DNA of 64,000 bases from Maridesulfovibrio sp. (GTDB lineage: Bacteria; Desulfobacterota; Desulfovibrionia; Desulfovibrionales; Desulfovibrionaceae): contig NZ_OY763931.1 of assembly GCF_963667685.1 (NCBI RefSeq), forward strand, positions 186,001 through 250,000, given 5' to 3'. A model generated the notes under the pieces. The model saw nothing but the letters and a program-made list of their open reading frames with translations. It did not search any database and had not been told where the DNA came from. Positions 18,259 to 26,004 of this stretch are shown here, piece by piece; the stretch's first letter is position 1; the number at the start of each line of letters is the position of its first letter. Made by a program: the position numbers and the translations under genes.

Positions 18259-18914
18259 TGAAACGGCTTATCCCTCTGCTTATCATTTGTATTTTTGTTC
18301 TCGGCGCATTTTCAGGATGTGCCAGTAAGAGTGAGCTGGTTAAGCTACCTCGTCCTTCCGGAAAGCTCGCCGTTGCCGGATTTACCAATCCCGTATTTAA
18401 CTGGGAGCTGCTGGCTGGATATCTGCCGCATGAAGGAAATCCAGTTGATAAAAAGATCCTGCAGCAGCTTGATGAGAAAATGGTCGGAGTGCTTTCAAAG
18501 CATGGCGTAACTGCTTTTGCGCGTCCTGCGATTACCCGCCAGTGTCAGGAAATCGAAGTCTTTGAAAATCTGGGTGGCCGTCGTGAGGCCGCTTTTGCTT
18601 ATTGGGTTAAGGTCGGCCAGTGCATGAGTGCTGACTATATTCTGGTTCCGCAGATTCTTTTCTGGCAGGACCTGCGCGGCATGCAGAAGGCTGATTACAA
18701 TATCCAGCCCGCATCCGTGATTATTGATCTGTTTCTTATTGATGTTAACAACAAGCGCATAGTCAGAAGATTCCACTACGACGAAACCCAGCAGACTCTT
18801 ATGGAGAATGTGCTGGAGGCCGAAACTTTCTTCAAGCGCGGCGGCAAATGGGTCACCGCCATGGAACTTTCTGATGAAGCCCTTGAGACCGGACTTATGG
18901 AGCTAGGTTTATGA
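18258..18914 (+). CDS. Predicted lipoprotein of unknown function between hisB and hisA
   Basis: The 218-residue product has a lipoprotein signal peptide ([21 protein letters not shown]) with lipobox FSGC, so it should be acylated at Cys21. The mature part has no motif I know by name; it contains [15 protein letters not shown] and a predicted alpha/beta pattern. The sequence of short beta strands near AVAGFTN and [18 protein letters not shown] resembles periplasmic lipoproteins that sample a TolB-like N-terminal fold, but this is only a guess. It is wedged between hisB and hisA with overlaps at both ends (TAATG and ATGA). Confidence 0.75.
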   Translation: MKRLIPLLIICIFVLGAFSGCASKSELVKLPRPSGKLAVAGFTNPVFNWELLAGYLPHEGNPVDKKILQQLDEKMVGVLSKHGVTAFARPAITRQCQEIEVFENLGGRREAAFAYWVKVGQCMSADYILVPQILFWQDLRGMQKADYNIQPASVIIDLFLIDVNNKRIVRRFHYDETQQTLMENVLEAETFFKRGGKWVTAMELSDEALETGLMELGL

Positions 18915-19639
18915 TTCTTTTTCCCGCCGTGGACATTAAAGACGGCGTCTGTGTGCGTCTTTCACAGGGGCAGGCTGATGCTGTAACCGTATTTTCAAGT
19001 GATCCCGTAGCCCAGGCAAAATACTGGGAGAATCAGGGCGCAAGATACCTGCATGTAGTTGACCTTGATGGCGCATTCAGTGGAATGCCCAAGAACTTTG
19101 ATCTGATTAAAGATATCTGCAGCCAGCTCAGCATTCCCGTGCAGCTTGGTGGCGGTATCCGCGATATTGAAACCGCGTCCAAGTACCTTGAAGCCGGTGT
19201 AAGGCGGCTCATCATTGGTACTATGGCCCTAGAAGACGAAGAAACTTTCGCTGCTCTTTGTGCCAAGTTTCCCGGCCAGATCGGGGTTTCCCTTGACGCG
19301 GTTAACGGCCAGCTCAAGTCTCGTGGATGGGTCGAAGATGCTGGTATCTCCATCTTCGATATCATCCCCCGCATTGAAGCAGCCGGGGCAGCATTCATCA
19401 TCTACACCGACATCAGCCGCGACGGCATGCAGACCGGTGTAAACGTGCTTGCTATGTCTGAGCTTTGCGCCAAGACCAAACTCCCTGTTATTGCAGCCGG
19501 CGGTGTAGCAACTCTTGAAGACGTTATCAATCTCCAGCCTCTGGTTTCCAAAGGTCTGGAAGGTGCTGTCTCCGGTCAGGCTATCTACACCGGGACTTTG
19601 AACTTCGCCGAAGCCATCGAGTGGATTGAGAACAACTAG
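18911..19639 (+). CDS. hisA: ProFAR isomerase HisA
   Basis: The 242-residue TIM barrel opens the ribose ring of ProFAR in histidine synthesis. It has the conserved [17 protein letters not shown] start with the first catalytic Asp (D8), LQLGGGIRD-type phosphate loop ([11 protein letters not shown]), second Asp in [14 protein letters not shown], and the late phosphate loop [11 protein letters not shown]. It overlaps the lipoprotein gene by 4 bases. Confidence 0.96.
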   Translation: MILFPAVDIKDGVCVRLSQGQADAVTVFSSDPVAQAKYWENQGARYLHVVDLDGAFSGMPKNFDLIKDICSQLSIPVQLGGGIRDIETASKYLEAGVRRLIIGTMALEDEETFAALCAKFPGQIGVSLDAVNGQLKSRGWVEDAGISIFDIIPRIEAAGAAFIIYTDISRDGMQTGVNVLAMSELCAKTKLPVIAAGGVATLEDVINLQPLVSKGLEGAVSGQAIYTGTLNFAEAIEWIENN

Positions 19640-19744
19640 TAAAGCTTGAAGCTTTTAATTCTACATGATATTTGTTTTCAATTAGTGGAGATTAAACCCA
19701 ATCCTGAAAATACAATTATCCAGATTGAATAAAGGAGATTGATT

Positions 19745-19951
19745 ATGAAAAAAGTAGAAGTTAAAGGCATGAGCTGCATGCATTGCGTAGGGTCCGTAGA
19801 AAAGGCTCTCAGCTCGCTTGAAGGCGTTTCTGATGTCAAGGTAAGCCTTGATGACGCATGCGCTACATACGAAGAAACCAGCCCTGTTGACGAAGACCTG
19901 ATCAAGGAAACCATCAACAAGATCGGTTTTGAGGCTGGCGAAGTTAAGTAG
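19745..19951 (+). CDS. Small heavy-metal-associated (HMA) domain protein, CopZ-like
   Basis: A 68-residue single HMA domain with the metal-binding motif GMSCMHC near the N-terminus (two Cys) and the beta-alpha-beta-beta-alpha-beta length of a copper chaperone. It probably binds Cu(I) or a similar soft metal in the cytoplasm. No copper ATPase is nearby. The start is ATG 19745, 7 bases after AAAGGAG. A strong terminator follows 23 bases after the stop. Confidence 0.85.
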   Translation: MKKVEVKGMSCMHCVGSVEKALSSLEGVSDVKVSLDDACATYEETSPVDEDLIKETINKIGFEAGEVK

Positions 19952-19973
19952 TTTTTGTTTGATACGAAAATTT

Positions 19974-20008
19974 AAAAGCCCCGCGCTCTGATGAGTGCGG
20001 GGCTTTTT
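19974..20008 (+). terminator. Intrinsic terminator after the HMA gene (twin copy 1)
   Basis: Stem AAAAGCCCCGCGCTC / GAGTGCGGGGCTTTT, loop TGAT, ending in five Ts. A 33-base core is identical to the terminator at 21284-21317 on the far side of the next gene. Confidence 0.92.
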
Positions 20009-20054
20009 AGAATCAAATTTATTTAGGTTTTAATTTAAAAATTCAGGAATAACT

Positions 20055-21272
20055 ATGAGCAAGGTCAATAAATCAATTCGGGATCAGTACAATAAGTATC
20101 CATATCCAGAACCTGTTAAAGATATGGAAGAATATTTAAAGGTGACGAATTACGAGTCATGTCCAACACTGAATTCCAATTTGCTGTGGCCAACAACCGG
20201 TTATCCTGAAAAGCCTTTCAACATACTTTGTGCCGGGTGCGGTTCTTCTGAGGCTGTAGGTTTGGCAATGAAGAACCCACTTGCCAATGTCATTGGTATT
20301 GACATTAGTAATTCCAGTCTTTCCCACTCCAAGTCTTTAAAGAAGAAGCATAAACTTGCTAATCTCACGCTGAAGAAATTAGATCTTCATCAGGTTGAAA
20401 GTCTGGGGCAGAAGTTTGATCTTATAGTAAGTTCCGGAGTGCTTCATCATTTGCCGGATCCCAAAACAGGATTTCAGGCGTTGCGTAAAGTTTTAGCCGA
20501 TGATGGCTCCTTTACTTGTATGTTATATGGGAAATATGGCCGTGTCGGCGTATATATGTTTCAAGAGTTGGCTAAACTTTTAGATTTGAAACAGGATGAT
20601 GATAGTGTCAGTGTTCTGAAAGAGATGTGTGCAACTGTACCTGCTTTGCATCCTGTAAAACTCGTTACAGATGCTTTTCATGATTCCAAGTATGATGCCG
20701 GTTTGGTTGATTTGTTTTTAAATCCTCAGGATACGGCGTTTTCTGTAAAAGATATTATGCAGATGGCTGATGATACAGATTTTGTATTTCATACATGGCT
20801 AGATAATTATTTATACTATCCTCAATCTCTGCCTGTGGCTCAAACGCAGTTGTTTAATAAAATTTCTGCACTGCCTGCGCAGCAGCAATGGGAATTTATG
20901 GAGAAGTTTACTTGTGCAATTCCTCGGCACAGTTTTATTTTAACACATCCAGATAGAGATCCTGAGGACTATGCTATCGATTTTAATGAGAATACTATTG
21001 ATAAGTATATACCAGTATGGGCGCCATCTACATTTGTTACGAGTCCGTTGAACATGGAACCCTTTGGACAAGTTAATTATCGGAGAAAGAAATACGATTT
21101 TGCTGCTAATGAATACGGCGCAAAATTGCTTGGTTATATGAATGGGAAGAATACGGCTCAAAAGTGCATCGAATTGGCAAGGAAGGCATTGGGGAATAAA
21201 GAATTAGATTTTTTCCCGGTCTTTGATTATATGTATAGAGCTGGGCACGTTCAGATGCTGATAAAGAAATAA
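20055..21272 (+). CDS. SAM-dependent class I methyltransferase of unknown substrate
   Basis: The 405-residue protein has a Rossmann methyltransferase domain at about residues 50-170: motif I ILCAGCGSSEAVGLA, an acidic residue ending strand 2 (VIGIDISNSS), and post-motif FDLIVSSGVLHHLPDP. The N-terminus contains YNKYPYPEP, a sequence seen at the front of a subgroup of such enzymes. The C-terminal 230 residues are helical and less recognisable; the substrate cannot be told. A CAGGAA site precedes ATG 20055. It is AT-richer than its neighbours and stands alone between two identical terminators, which suggests a mobile or later-acquired cassette. Confidence 0.75.
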   Translation: MSKVNKSIRDQYNKYPYPEPVKDMEEYLKVTNYESCPTLNSNLLWPTTGYPEKPFNILCAGCGSSEAVGLAMKNPLANVIGIDISNSSLSHSKSLKKKHKLANLTLKKLDLHQVESLGQKFDLIVSSGVLHHLPDPKTGFQALRKVLADDGSFTCMLYGKYGRVGVYMFQELAKLLDLKQDDDSVSVLKEMCATVPALHPVKLVTDAFHDSKYDAGLVDLFLNPQDTAFSVKDIMQMADDTDFVFHTWLDNYLYYPQSLPVAQTQLFNKISALPAQQQWEFMEKFTCAIPRHSFILTHPDRDPEDYAIDFNENTIDKYIPVWAPSTFVTSPLNMEPFGQVNYRRKKYDFAANEYGAKLLGYMNGKNTAQKCIELARKALGNKELDFFPVFDYMYRAGHVQMLIKK

Positions 21273-21283
21273 GCATAAAAGTT

Positions 21284-21317
21284 AAGCCCCGCGCTCTGAT
21301 GAGTGCGGGGCTTTTTT
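21284..21317 (+). terminator. Intrinsic terminator after the methyltransferase (twin copy 2)
   Basis: AAGCCCCGCGCTC / GAGTGCGGGGCTT, loop TGAT, then TTTTTT. Identical over 33 bases to 19974-20008. Confidence 0.92.
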
Positions 21318-21335
21318 GCGTTCTATTAGCCTCTA

Positions 21336-22994
21336 TTAGCGGCGCAGCTTGTTTCGCAGGGCAAAACCGAAGAGGGCTGCTTGGAGGGTTATGAGAGTTA
21401 CTGAGAGGCCTTTAAAGAGGTCGTGGTAGCCTTGGGAGTCGTTTAGGGTGATTTTGATCAGGGGCATGTACCACATGGCCTCCTTGAGCCAATCCATCGG
21501 TGTTGTCGTCCAGAGACTTACTAAAAACTTAATTATGAAAGGGAGAGCCACAAGAATCAACAGAACCCCAAAGGCTCGAATTGGTTCTTCTCCGTAGCCG
21601 CTGATGAAACGGTATATATTTAAATAAATTTTTGAACCTAATTTGGATATATGTTGTTTGTCTTTGAATTCATCTTTTGCCAAAGAAATAGGTAAGGCTA
21701 AAAAAATGAGTGATGGAAGTATCGCATAGTATGGTGGATGCATGGTTTTGAGTAACCAGCCAGAAAGAAGGACCATTAGTATTGCAATTGTTACTGTAAA
21801 CCAGAATTGGAACAGTGAAACGCACGATAAGGTGCGTCTGCTCATTTCTTTCTCACGATAATGCCAGTGAGAAGTCTGTTCTTCGTCGGCACTTTCGCGG
21901 GCGATTCTTTTCAGGCGACGGTAGATTTCAGCGAGGGTAGTGTCGTTGCAATCCTCAGTTTGATGTCGTTCATCATAGATTTTTGCAAATCTTTTATCTC
22001 CCCAGTTGCAGTCGATGAATTTGAAAGATTCGATATTGGTTTCAGCGAATTTAAGGTTTGATAGGTCAACAGATTCCAGCAGGATAGTTTCTTTTGAAAT
22101 TGCACCGGCGAAGGTAGTTTCTTTGTCAAAACAAGCATTGCGGAAGTATGACCATTCCTTGAAGAATGCCAGATGAAAGTCTGCTTCCCCTTTGAATTTG
22201 GTCTGTTCAAAGTTGGAATATTCATGAAATATGGCGTTCCTAAAAGATGCATCTTTTTCAAATATAGAATTATTAAAATAAACTGGTCCCTTGAACTCCA
22301 TTTGATCGAAGCTGGATTTAACAAATTTGACATCAGTGAATTCTGCTTGCTTTTGTATTTCTGCATTATTGAAATAAGCGTTCTTGCTGAACTGTGAGCT
22401 GCTGAAAGAAGCGTATCCGCTGAACTGTGAGCTGCGGAAATAAGCGTTCTTGCTGAACTGTGAGCTGCTGAAATCAGCGTCTCCGCTGAACTGTGAGCTG
22501 ATGAAAGAAGCGTTTTCGCTGAACTGTGCGCTGATGAAATCAGCGTAATCGCTGAACTGTGCGCTGCTGAAAGAAGCGTTTTCGCTGAACTGTGCGCTGC
22601 TGAAAGAAGCGTAATCGCTGAACTGTGCGCTGCGGAAATTTATCGGCGGTAAGTATTTATCATTTTGCCCATCATATTCATTGAATGAAATAGAATACGG
22701 AAAAATTGTTCCTGCAAAATTGCATCTTGGATTCCAAGGCCAGTCCCACTTATCCCTATCTTCATCAACCCCAGCCTCAATAACCGCATCAATCCGCTCA
22801 AACACCATCCCATTAAACTGCTCAGCATCCATCAAAGCAGGTTTGTCCCCACCTTCCCGTTCGTCATAAAGCTCAACAAATTTACAATCAGCTGGAGCAT
22901 GAAAAATGCAATATTCTTTACCCTCAGCATCAATGTAGACGATGCCGTATTCCTTGCACCAATTTTTATGATCTTCCCCGATGCAACAACCCAT
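21336..22994 (-). CDS. Pentapeptide-repeat protein with C-terminal membrane domain
   Basis: The 552-residue product begins with a Cys-rich stretch (Cys3, Cys4, Cys13, Cys29, Cys37). Residues 124-211 hold eight nearly perfect 11-residue units of the form QFSxxAxFxxA/S, the two-face (5+6) variant of pentapeptide repeats, followed by weaker repeats to about residue 330. A linker leads to a C-terminal hydrophobic part with about four membrane helices (about 385-552), including a stretch GYGEEPIRAFGVLLILVALPF and a final QAALFGFALRNKLRR. That tail resembles two-helix channel domains found at the end of other pentapeptide proteins, but no K+ selectivity filter is visible. Function unknown. Confidence 0.75.
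   Translation of the reverse strand: MGCCIGEDHKNWCKEYGIVYIDAEGKEYCIFHAPADCKFVELYDEREGGDKPALMDAEQFNGMVFERIDAVIEAGVDEDRDKWDWPWNPRCNFAGTIFPYSISFNEYDGQNDKYLPPINFRSAQFSDYASFSSAQFSENASFSSAQFSDYADFISAQFSENASFISSQFSGDADFSSSQFSKNAYFRSSQFSGYASFSSSQFSKNAYFNNAEIQKQAEFTDVKFVKSSFDQMEFKGPVYFNNSIFEKDASFRNAIFHEYSNFEQTKFKGEADFHLAFFKEWSYFRNACFDKETTFAGAISKETILLESVDLSNLKFAETNIESFKFIDCNWGDKRFAKIYDERHQTEDCNDTTLAEIYRRLKRIARESADEEQTSHWHYREKEMSRRTLSCVSLFQFWFTVTIAILMVLLSGWLLKTMHPPYYAILPSLIFLALPISLAKDEFKDKQHISKLGSKIYLNIYRFISGYGEEPIRAFGVLLILVALPFIIKFLVSLWTTTPMDWLKEAMWYMPLIKITLNDSQGYHDLFKGLSVTLITLQAALFGFALRNKLRR
22362..22625 (-). repeat. Eight tandem 33-base units encoding pentapeptide-type repeats
   Basis: Within the gene at 21336-22994, units of 33 bases (one QFSxxAxFxxA each) repeat head to tail with high DNA identity. 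Neighbouring units differ mainly at the codons for the two variable residues. The high identity suggests recent duplication or continuing slippage. Confidence 0.9.
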
Positions 22995-23231
22995 GTGAAC
23001 CCCTTCCGGATGATGAATTTCAGTAAGTGGTGGTTTTATATCTCATAAGGTTATGATTAATCTAGAAGAAATTATTTTAATACTGACACCAACTAGGGTT
23101 TGCAAAGGTGATTATCCGTTCCATTCTCTATATCCGTAAGACTTGAGCAAGAAGCTCTCGACTAACGTATATAGGTCGTTGCCCAGCCGGGGGTGGAATC
23201 ATCTGTTAAACCTGCGCAGCGCACCAAATAA
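22995..23231. other. Intergenic gap with only a short repeat-like tail
   Basis: No gene is supported between the pentapeptide gene and the RRM gene. A short stretch near 23210-23230 (GCGCAGCGCACCAAATAAA) resembles the end of the dispersed repeat before leuB (GCGAAGCGCATCAAATAAA, 56699-56717). An open frame at 23143-23337 reads through a terminator and into the RRM gene from the opposite strand, so I do not take it as coding. Confidence 0.4.
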
Positions 23232-23267
23232 AAAACGCCCGATTCTCAAAAGAGAACCGGGCGTTGA
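23232..23267 (-). terminator. Intrinsic terminator of the RRM gene
   Basis: On the minus strand: stem AACGCCCGGTTCTC / GAGAATCGGGCGTT with loop TTTT, followed by TTTTT. It ends 29 bases after the stop at 23297. Confidence 0.9.
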
Positions 23268-23296
23268 AGAAGTCTATTTAGACTTACAGAAACAGA

Positions 23297-23560
23297 CTAC
23301 CAGCGGGGGCGTTCTGCTCTGGGCTTGGCTTCGTTAACCTTGAGGTTACGACCACCGAAGTCTTTGCCGTCGAGAGCATCAATAGCTTCGAGAGCGCCGT
23401 TGTCATCCATTTCTACGAAACCGAAACCACGGGGGCGACCGGTTTCACGATCTTCGATGAGTTTTACGGAAACAACTTCACCGTAAGACTCGAAAGATGC
23501 GCGGATGTCTTCTTCAGTAGCGGACCAAGGCAAGTTACCAACATAAATATTCTTTGACAT
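23297..23560 (-). CDS. Single-RRM RNA-binding protein
   Basis: An 87-residue protein made of one RNA recognition motif. RNP2 (NIYVGNLPWS) lies at residues 4-13 and RNP1 (RGFGFVEM) at about 44-51, both with the aromatic RNA-contacting residues. A short basic tail follows (AKPRAERPRW). Such proteins bind single-stranded RNA and are often cold- or stress-inducible in bacteria. The ribosome binding site is GGAGAA. Its long leader contains a hairpin plus a terminator-like structure (23608-23716), suggesting attenuation, possibly by the protein itself. Confidence 0.92.
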   Translation of the reverse strand: MSKNIYVGNLPWSATEEDIRASFESYGEVVSVKLIEDRETGRPRGFGFVEMDDNGALEAIDALDGKDFGGRNLKVNEAKPRAERPRW

Positions 23561-23607
23561 TCAAAAATTCTCCAAAAAGTAAAAAAGTATATCAGCGCCC
23601 GTGCACC

Positions 23608-23716
23608 AAAAAAAAAGGGGCCGTGTACAAGATGCGTACTCGGCTCCTCGATAGACATGTTCAATTTAAACCAGCGCTAGTCACAGTCTGACCGTGCCTT
23701 CACGGGAACGGCTGGT
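23608..23716 (-). promoter_or_regulatory. Structured leader with terminator-like hairpin upstream of the RRM gene
   Basis: On the minus strand a long hairpin (ACCAGC 23716-23711 with GCTGGT 23675-23670; inner CCGTG/CACGG) is followed by a second hairpin (23647-23617: GGAGCCGAGTAC / GTACACGGCCCC, two mismatches) ending in nine Ts (23616-23608). The latter looks like an intrinsic terminator 48 bases before the start codon. A TTGACT at 23753-23758 could be the -35 element. Attenuated or autoregulated expression is inferred. Confidence 0.55.
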
Positions 23717-23846
23717 GCTTATGGAGACATTAATCTTCCATTCCTGAGATAAAGTCAAGCAAAAAAAAATTAAAAGATACAATTTATTTGTTTTATTCGG
23801 TAGTGTGTTTTTAGTAACCTGAATTAATTTAATAAAATAATTAAGA

Positions 23847-23876
23847 AAGCCCCGCGCTCAGATGAGCACGGGGCTT
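23847..23876 (-). terminator. Terminator-like hairpin after gatA
   Basis: Minus-strand stem AAGCCCCGTGCTC / GAGCGCGGGGCTT (one mismatch), loop ATCT, then TCTTAA. It belongs to the same sequence type as the twin terminators at 19974 and 21284. Confidence 0.75.
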
Positions 23877-23898
23877 CCATTATTGATTTACTTACTTT

Positions 23899-25362
23899 CT
23901 AGAGCTTGACTTTGGGCAGCTCGGGAAGATTCTTTTCAAGCACATGCGCTGCTTGCAACATGGTCTTTTCGTCAAAGGCAGGAGCCATGAACTGAAGACC
24001 GACGGGCATGTTGGACTCTTTACCCAATCCAACAGGCAGGGACATACCGGGCATTCCCACGAGGTTCAGGGAGATGGTAAATATGTCTTGCAGGTACATC
24101 TGTAGTGGATCGGAAGTCAGATCTCCCACGGGGAAGGCTGTGGTGGGGCATACGGGCCCGGCAATAAGATCGCAGGACTCAAAGGCCTTGTTGAAGTCTT
24201 CGCGCAGCAGACGGCGAATCTGGGCGGCTTTGCGGTAGTATGCATCGTAGTAACCTGCGGAGAGTACGTAGGTTCCGATGATAATACGGCGCTGAACTTC
24301 GTCACCGAAAGCTTCGGTGCGTGATTTTGTGTAAAGTTCTGCAAGCTCTTTGGGGTCCTTGGTGCGGTGGCCGTAGCGGACACCGTCGAAGCGGGACAGG
24401 TTGGAGCTGGCTTCCGCCATGGCGATGATATAGTAGGTCGCGATGGCGTATTCGGTCATGGAAAGTTTAACCGGAACGGTCTTGGCTCCCAGTTCTTCGG
24501 CCTTGGCGATAGCTGCGCGGCAGGCTTCGGCAACTTCTTCGGATAGACCTTCTCCCCAGTATTCTTCAGGCAGACCGATGGTCAGGCCGGAAAGGTCCTT
24601 GCGGTCAGCGAGGGCGGCTACAAAGTCGTCCATGGGTTTATCCACGGAAGTGGAATCGCGCTGGTCGTGACCGCCGATTACGTTCAGCACGCGTGCGGCA
24701 TCTTCAACGGTTCTGGTCATGGGACCGATCTGGTCGAGGGAAGAGCCGTAAGCGATCATTCCGTAACGGGATACGCGGCCATAGGTCGGCTTAACGCCTA
24801 CACAGCCGCAGAAAGATGCTGGAAGACGGATGGAACCGCCTGTATCAGTACCCAGAGCGGCGTAACACTGTCCGGCTGCGATGGTTGCACCTGAACCACC
24901 AGAGGAACCGCCGGGAACACGGGTGGGGTCCCAAGGGTTGGTGGTGGTCTGGTAGGCGGAGTTCTCAGTAGTGGAGCCCATGGCGAATTCGTCCATGTTG
25001 GCCTTACCTACTATGATTGCGCCGGCTTCTTTGAGTTTTGCAACAGCGGTAGCATCGTAGAAAGGGGTGAAACCTTCAAGGATTTTGGAACCTGCGGTTG
25101 TCGGCACGCCTTTGGTTGCCAGCACGTCTTTTACTACGACAGGCACTCCCCAGAGCGGCTTGGAAGCGTCAGGGCCTGCTGCGTCCATTTCTTCTGCAAG
25201 CTTGAGGGCTTCTTCGTTGCAGGTAGCAAGCAGGGCCTTTGTTTCAGGTTCGGTTTTTTCAATCTGCGCAAGGCAGGCTTTGACAGCTTCGGTGGCGGTC
25301 ACTTCTTTGGCCATGAGCATGGCCTGAATTTCAGTGAGAGATTTTTCTATGAGTGAGGACAT
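23899..25362 (-). CDS. gatA: Asp-tRNA(Asn)/Glu-tRNA(Gln) amidotransferase subunit A
   Basis: The 487-residue amidase subunit hydrolyses glutamine and delivers ammonia to mischarged tRNA. The Ser-cisSer-Lys triad is visible: Lys in [12 protein letters not shown], cis-Ser in [14 protein letters not shown], and the nucleophile Ser in [19 protein letters not shown]. The family-specific [24 protein letters not shown] follows. It is 62 bases downstream of gatC; gatB is not in the window. Confidence 0.97.
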   Translation of the reverse strand: MSSLIEKSLTEIQAMLMAKEVTATEAVKACLAQIEKTEPETKALLATCNEEALKLAEEMDAAGPDASKPLWGVPVVVKDVLATKGVPTTAGSKILEGFTPFYDATAVAKLKEAGAIIVGKANMDEFAMGSTTENSAYQTTTNPWDPTRVPGGSSGGSGATIAAGQCYAALGTDTGGSIRLPASFCGCVGVKPTYGRVSRYGMIAYGSSLDQIGPMTRTVEDAARVLNVIGGHDQRDSTSVDKPMDDFVAALADRKDLSGLTIGLPEEYWGEGLSEEVAEACRAAIAKAEELGAKTVPVKLSMTEYAIATYYIIAMAEASSNLSRFDGVRYGHRTKDPKELAELYTKSRTEAFGDEVQRRIIIGTYVLSAGYYDAYYRKAAQIRRLLREDFNKAFESCDLIAGPVCPTTAFPVGDLTSDPLQMYLQDIFTISLNLVGMPGMSLPVGLGKESNMPVGLQFMAPAFDEKTMLQAAHVLEKNLPELPKVKL

Positions 25363-25424
25363 TTTTTAATCCGTATTCATTGAGTTAAAAATTAGGAAGA
25401 AGTTCGCTGTGAACAACGCTTGGC

Positions 25425-25718
25425 TTACACAATTCTGGGGACGATAAAATACTGTCCGTCAGAATCCGGAGCATTGGAAAGGATTTCTTCCCTTGTGTGT
25501 TCTTTTTTGACTTCATCCTTGCGCAGAACGGTGGTGTGTTCAACCGGGCTGAACAGGGGGTCCACTTCGCTGGTGTCGATTTCGTTCAACTTGTCCATGT
25601 ATGAGAGGATATTATTGAGCTGTCCTGCAAAAAGTTCTGTTTTTTCTTCGGAAAGCTCAAGTCTTGCAAGGCGTGCTACACGCGCGACTTCCTCTAAATT
25701 GAGTTTTTCATCACTCAT
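25425..25718 (-). CDS. gatC: Asp/Glu amidotransferase subunit C
   Basis: The 97-residue small subunit stabilises GatA in the GatCAB complex. The sequence MSDEKLNLEEVARVARLARL and the C-terminal stretch ending YFIVPRIV are typical. I chose ATG 25718, preceded by AAGGAGAA; the open frame upstream to 25793 lacks similarity to GatC. It is co-directional with gatA. Confidence 0.95.
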   Translation of the reverse strand: MSDEKLNLEEVARVARLARLELSEEKTELFAGQLNNILSYMDKLNEIDTSEVDPLFSPVEHTTVLRKDEVKKEHTREEILSNAPDSDGQYFIVPRIV

Positions 25719-25861
25719 TGTTTTCTCCTTATCTTTGCCTCCGGCGGCGAGTGAAGGGAAATTATTACAAAATTTACCCTTCCCATACCCCAACTTTTCT
25801 AAATTCTGTCGGGTATTCGCCGCTGGAAGCTGGGCGTAGTCTTAATTATTAAAATTTTTAT

Positions 25862-25890
25862 CTCCACGCTCGGTAGAACCGGGTGTGGAG
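25862..25890 (-). other. 13-bp hairpin between the LppC-like gene and gatC
   Basis: CTCCACGCTCGGT pairs with ACCGGGTGTGGAG (two G-U) around a 3-base loop. It is followed on the minus strand by an A/T stretch that is not a clean T tract. It could end the upstream lipoprotein transcript or be a regulatory hairpin. Confidence 0.4.
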
Positions 25891-25928
25891 AAAATAGTTG
25901 GTTATCGTTTTATCCGGCGATTCCATAT

Positions 25929-25995
25929 TAAAAGTTTTTGGGATTCATAAACCTTTTTTCAAACAGGGGTGAAGTCACCCAAATGTCCGCCGAAG
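25929..25995. repeat. Dispersed intergenic repeat, copy A
   Basis: Starts TAAAAGTTTTTGGGATTC, continues TAAACCTTTTTTC, then CCGCCGAAG. The first part is nearly identical to the repeat at 56604 before leuB. No coding role is seen. Confidence 0.6.
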
Positions 25996-26004
25996 AGAAG
26001 CCTC

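Noticed and set aside
22362-22625. Regular short repeats that might be a CRISPR array
   Set aside because: They are contiguous 33-base in-frame codons of a pentapeptide-repeat protein with no spacers and no cas genes.
23143-23337. 64-codon open frame on the plus strand
   Set aside because: Runs through the terminator of the RRM gene and into its 3' end; no supporting signal.
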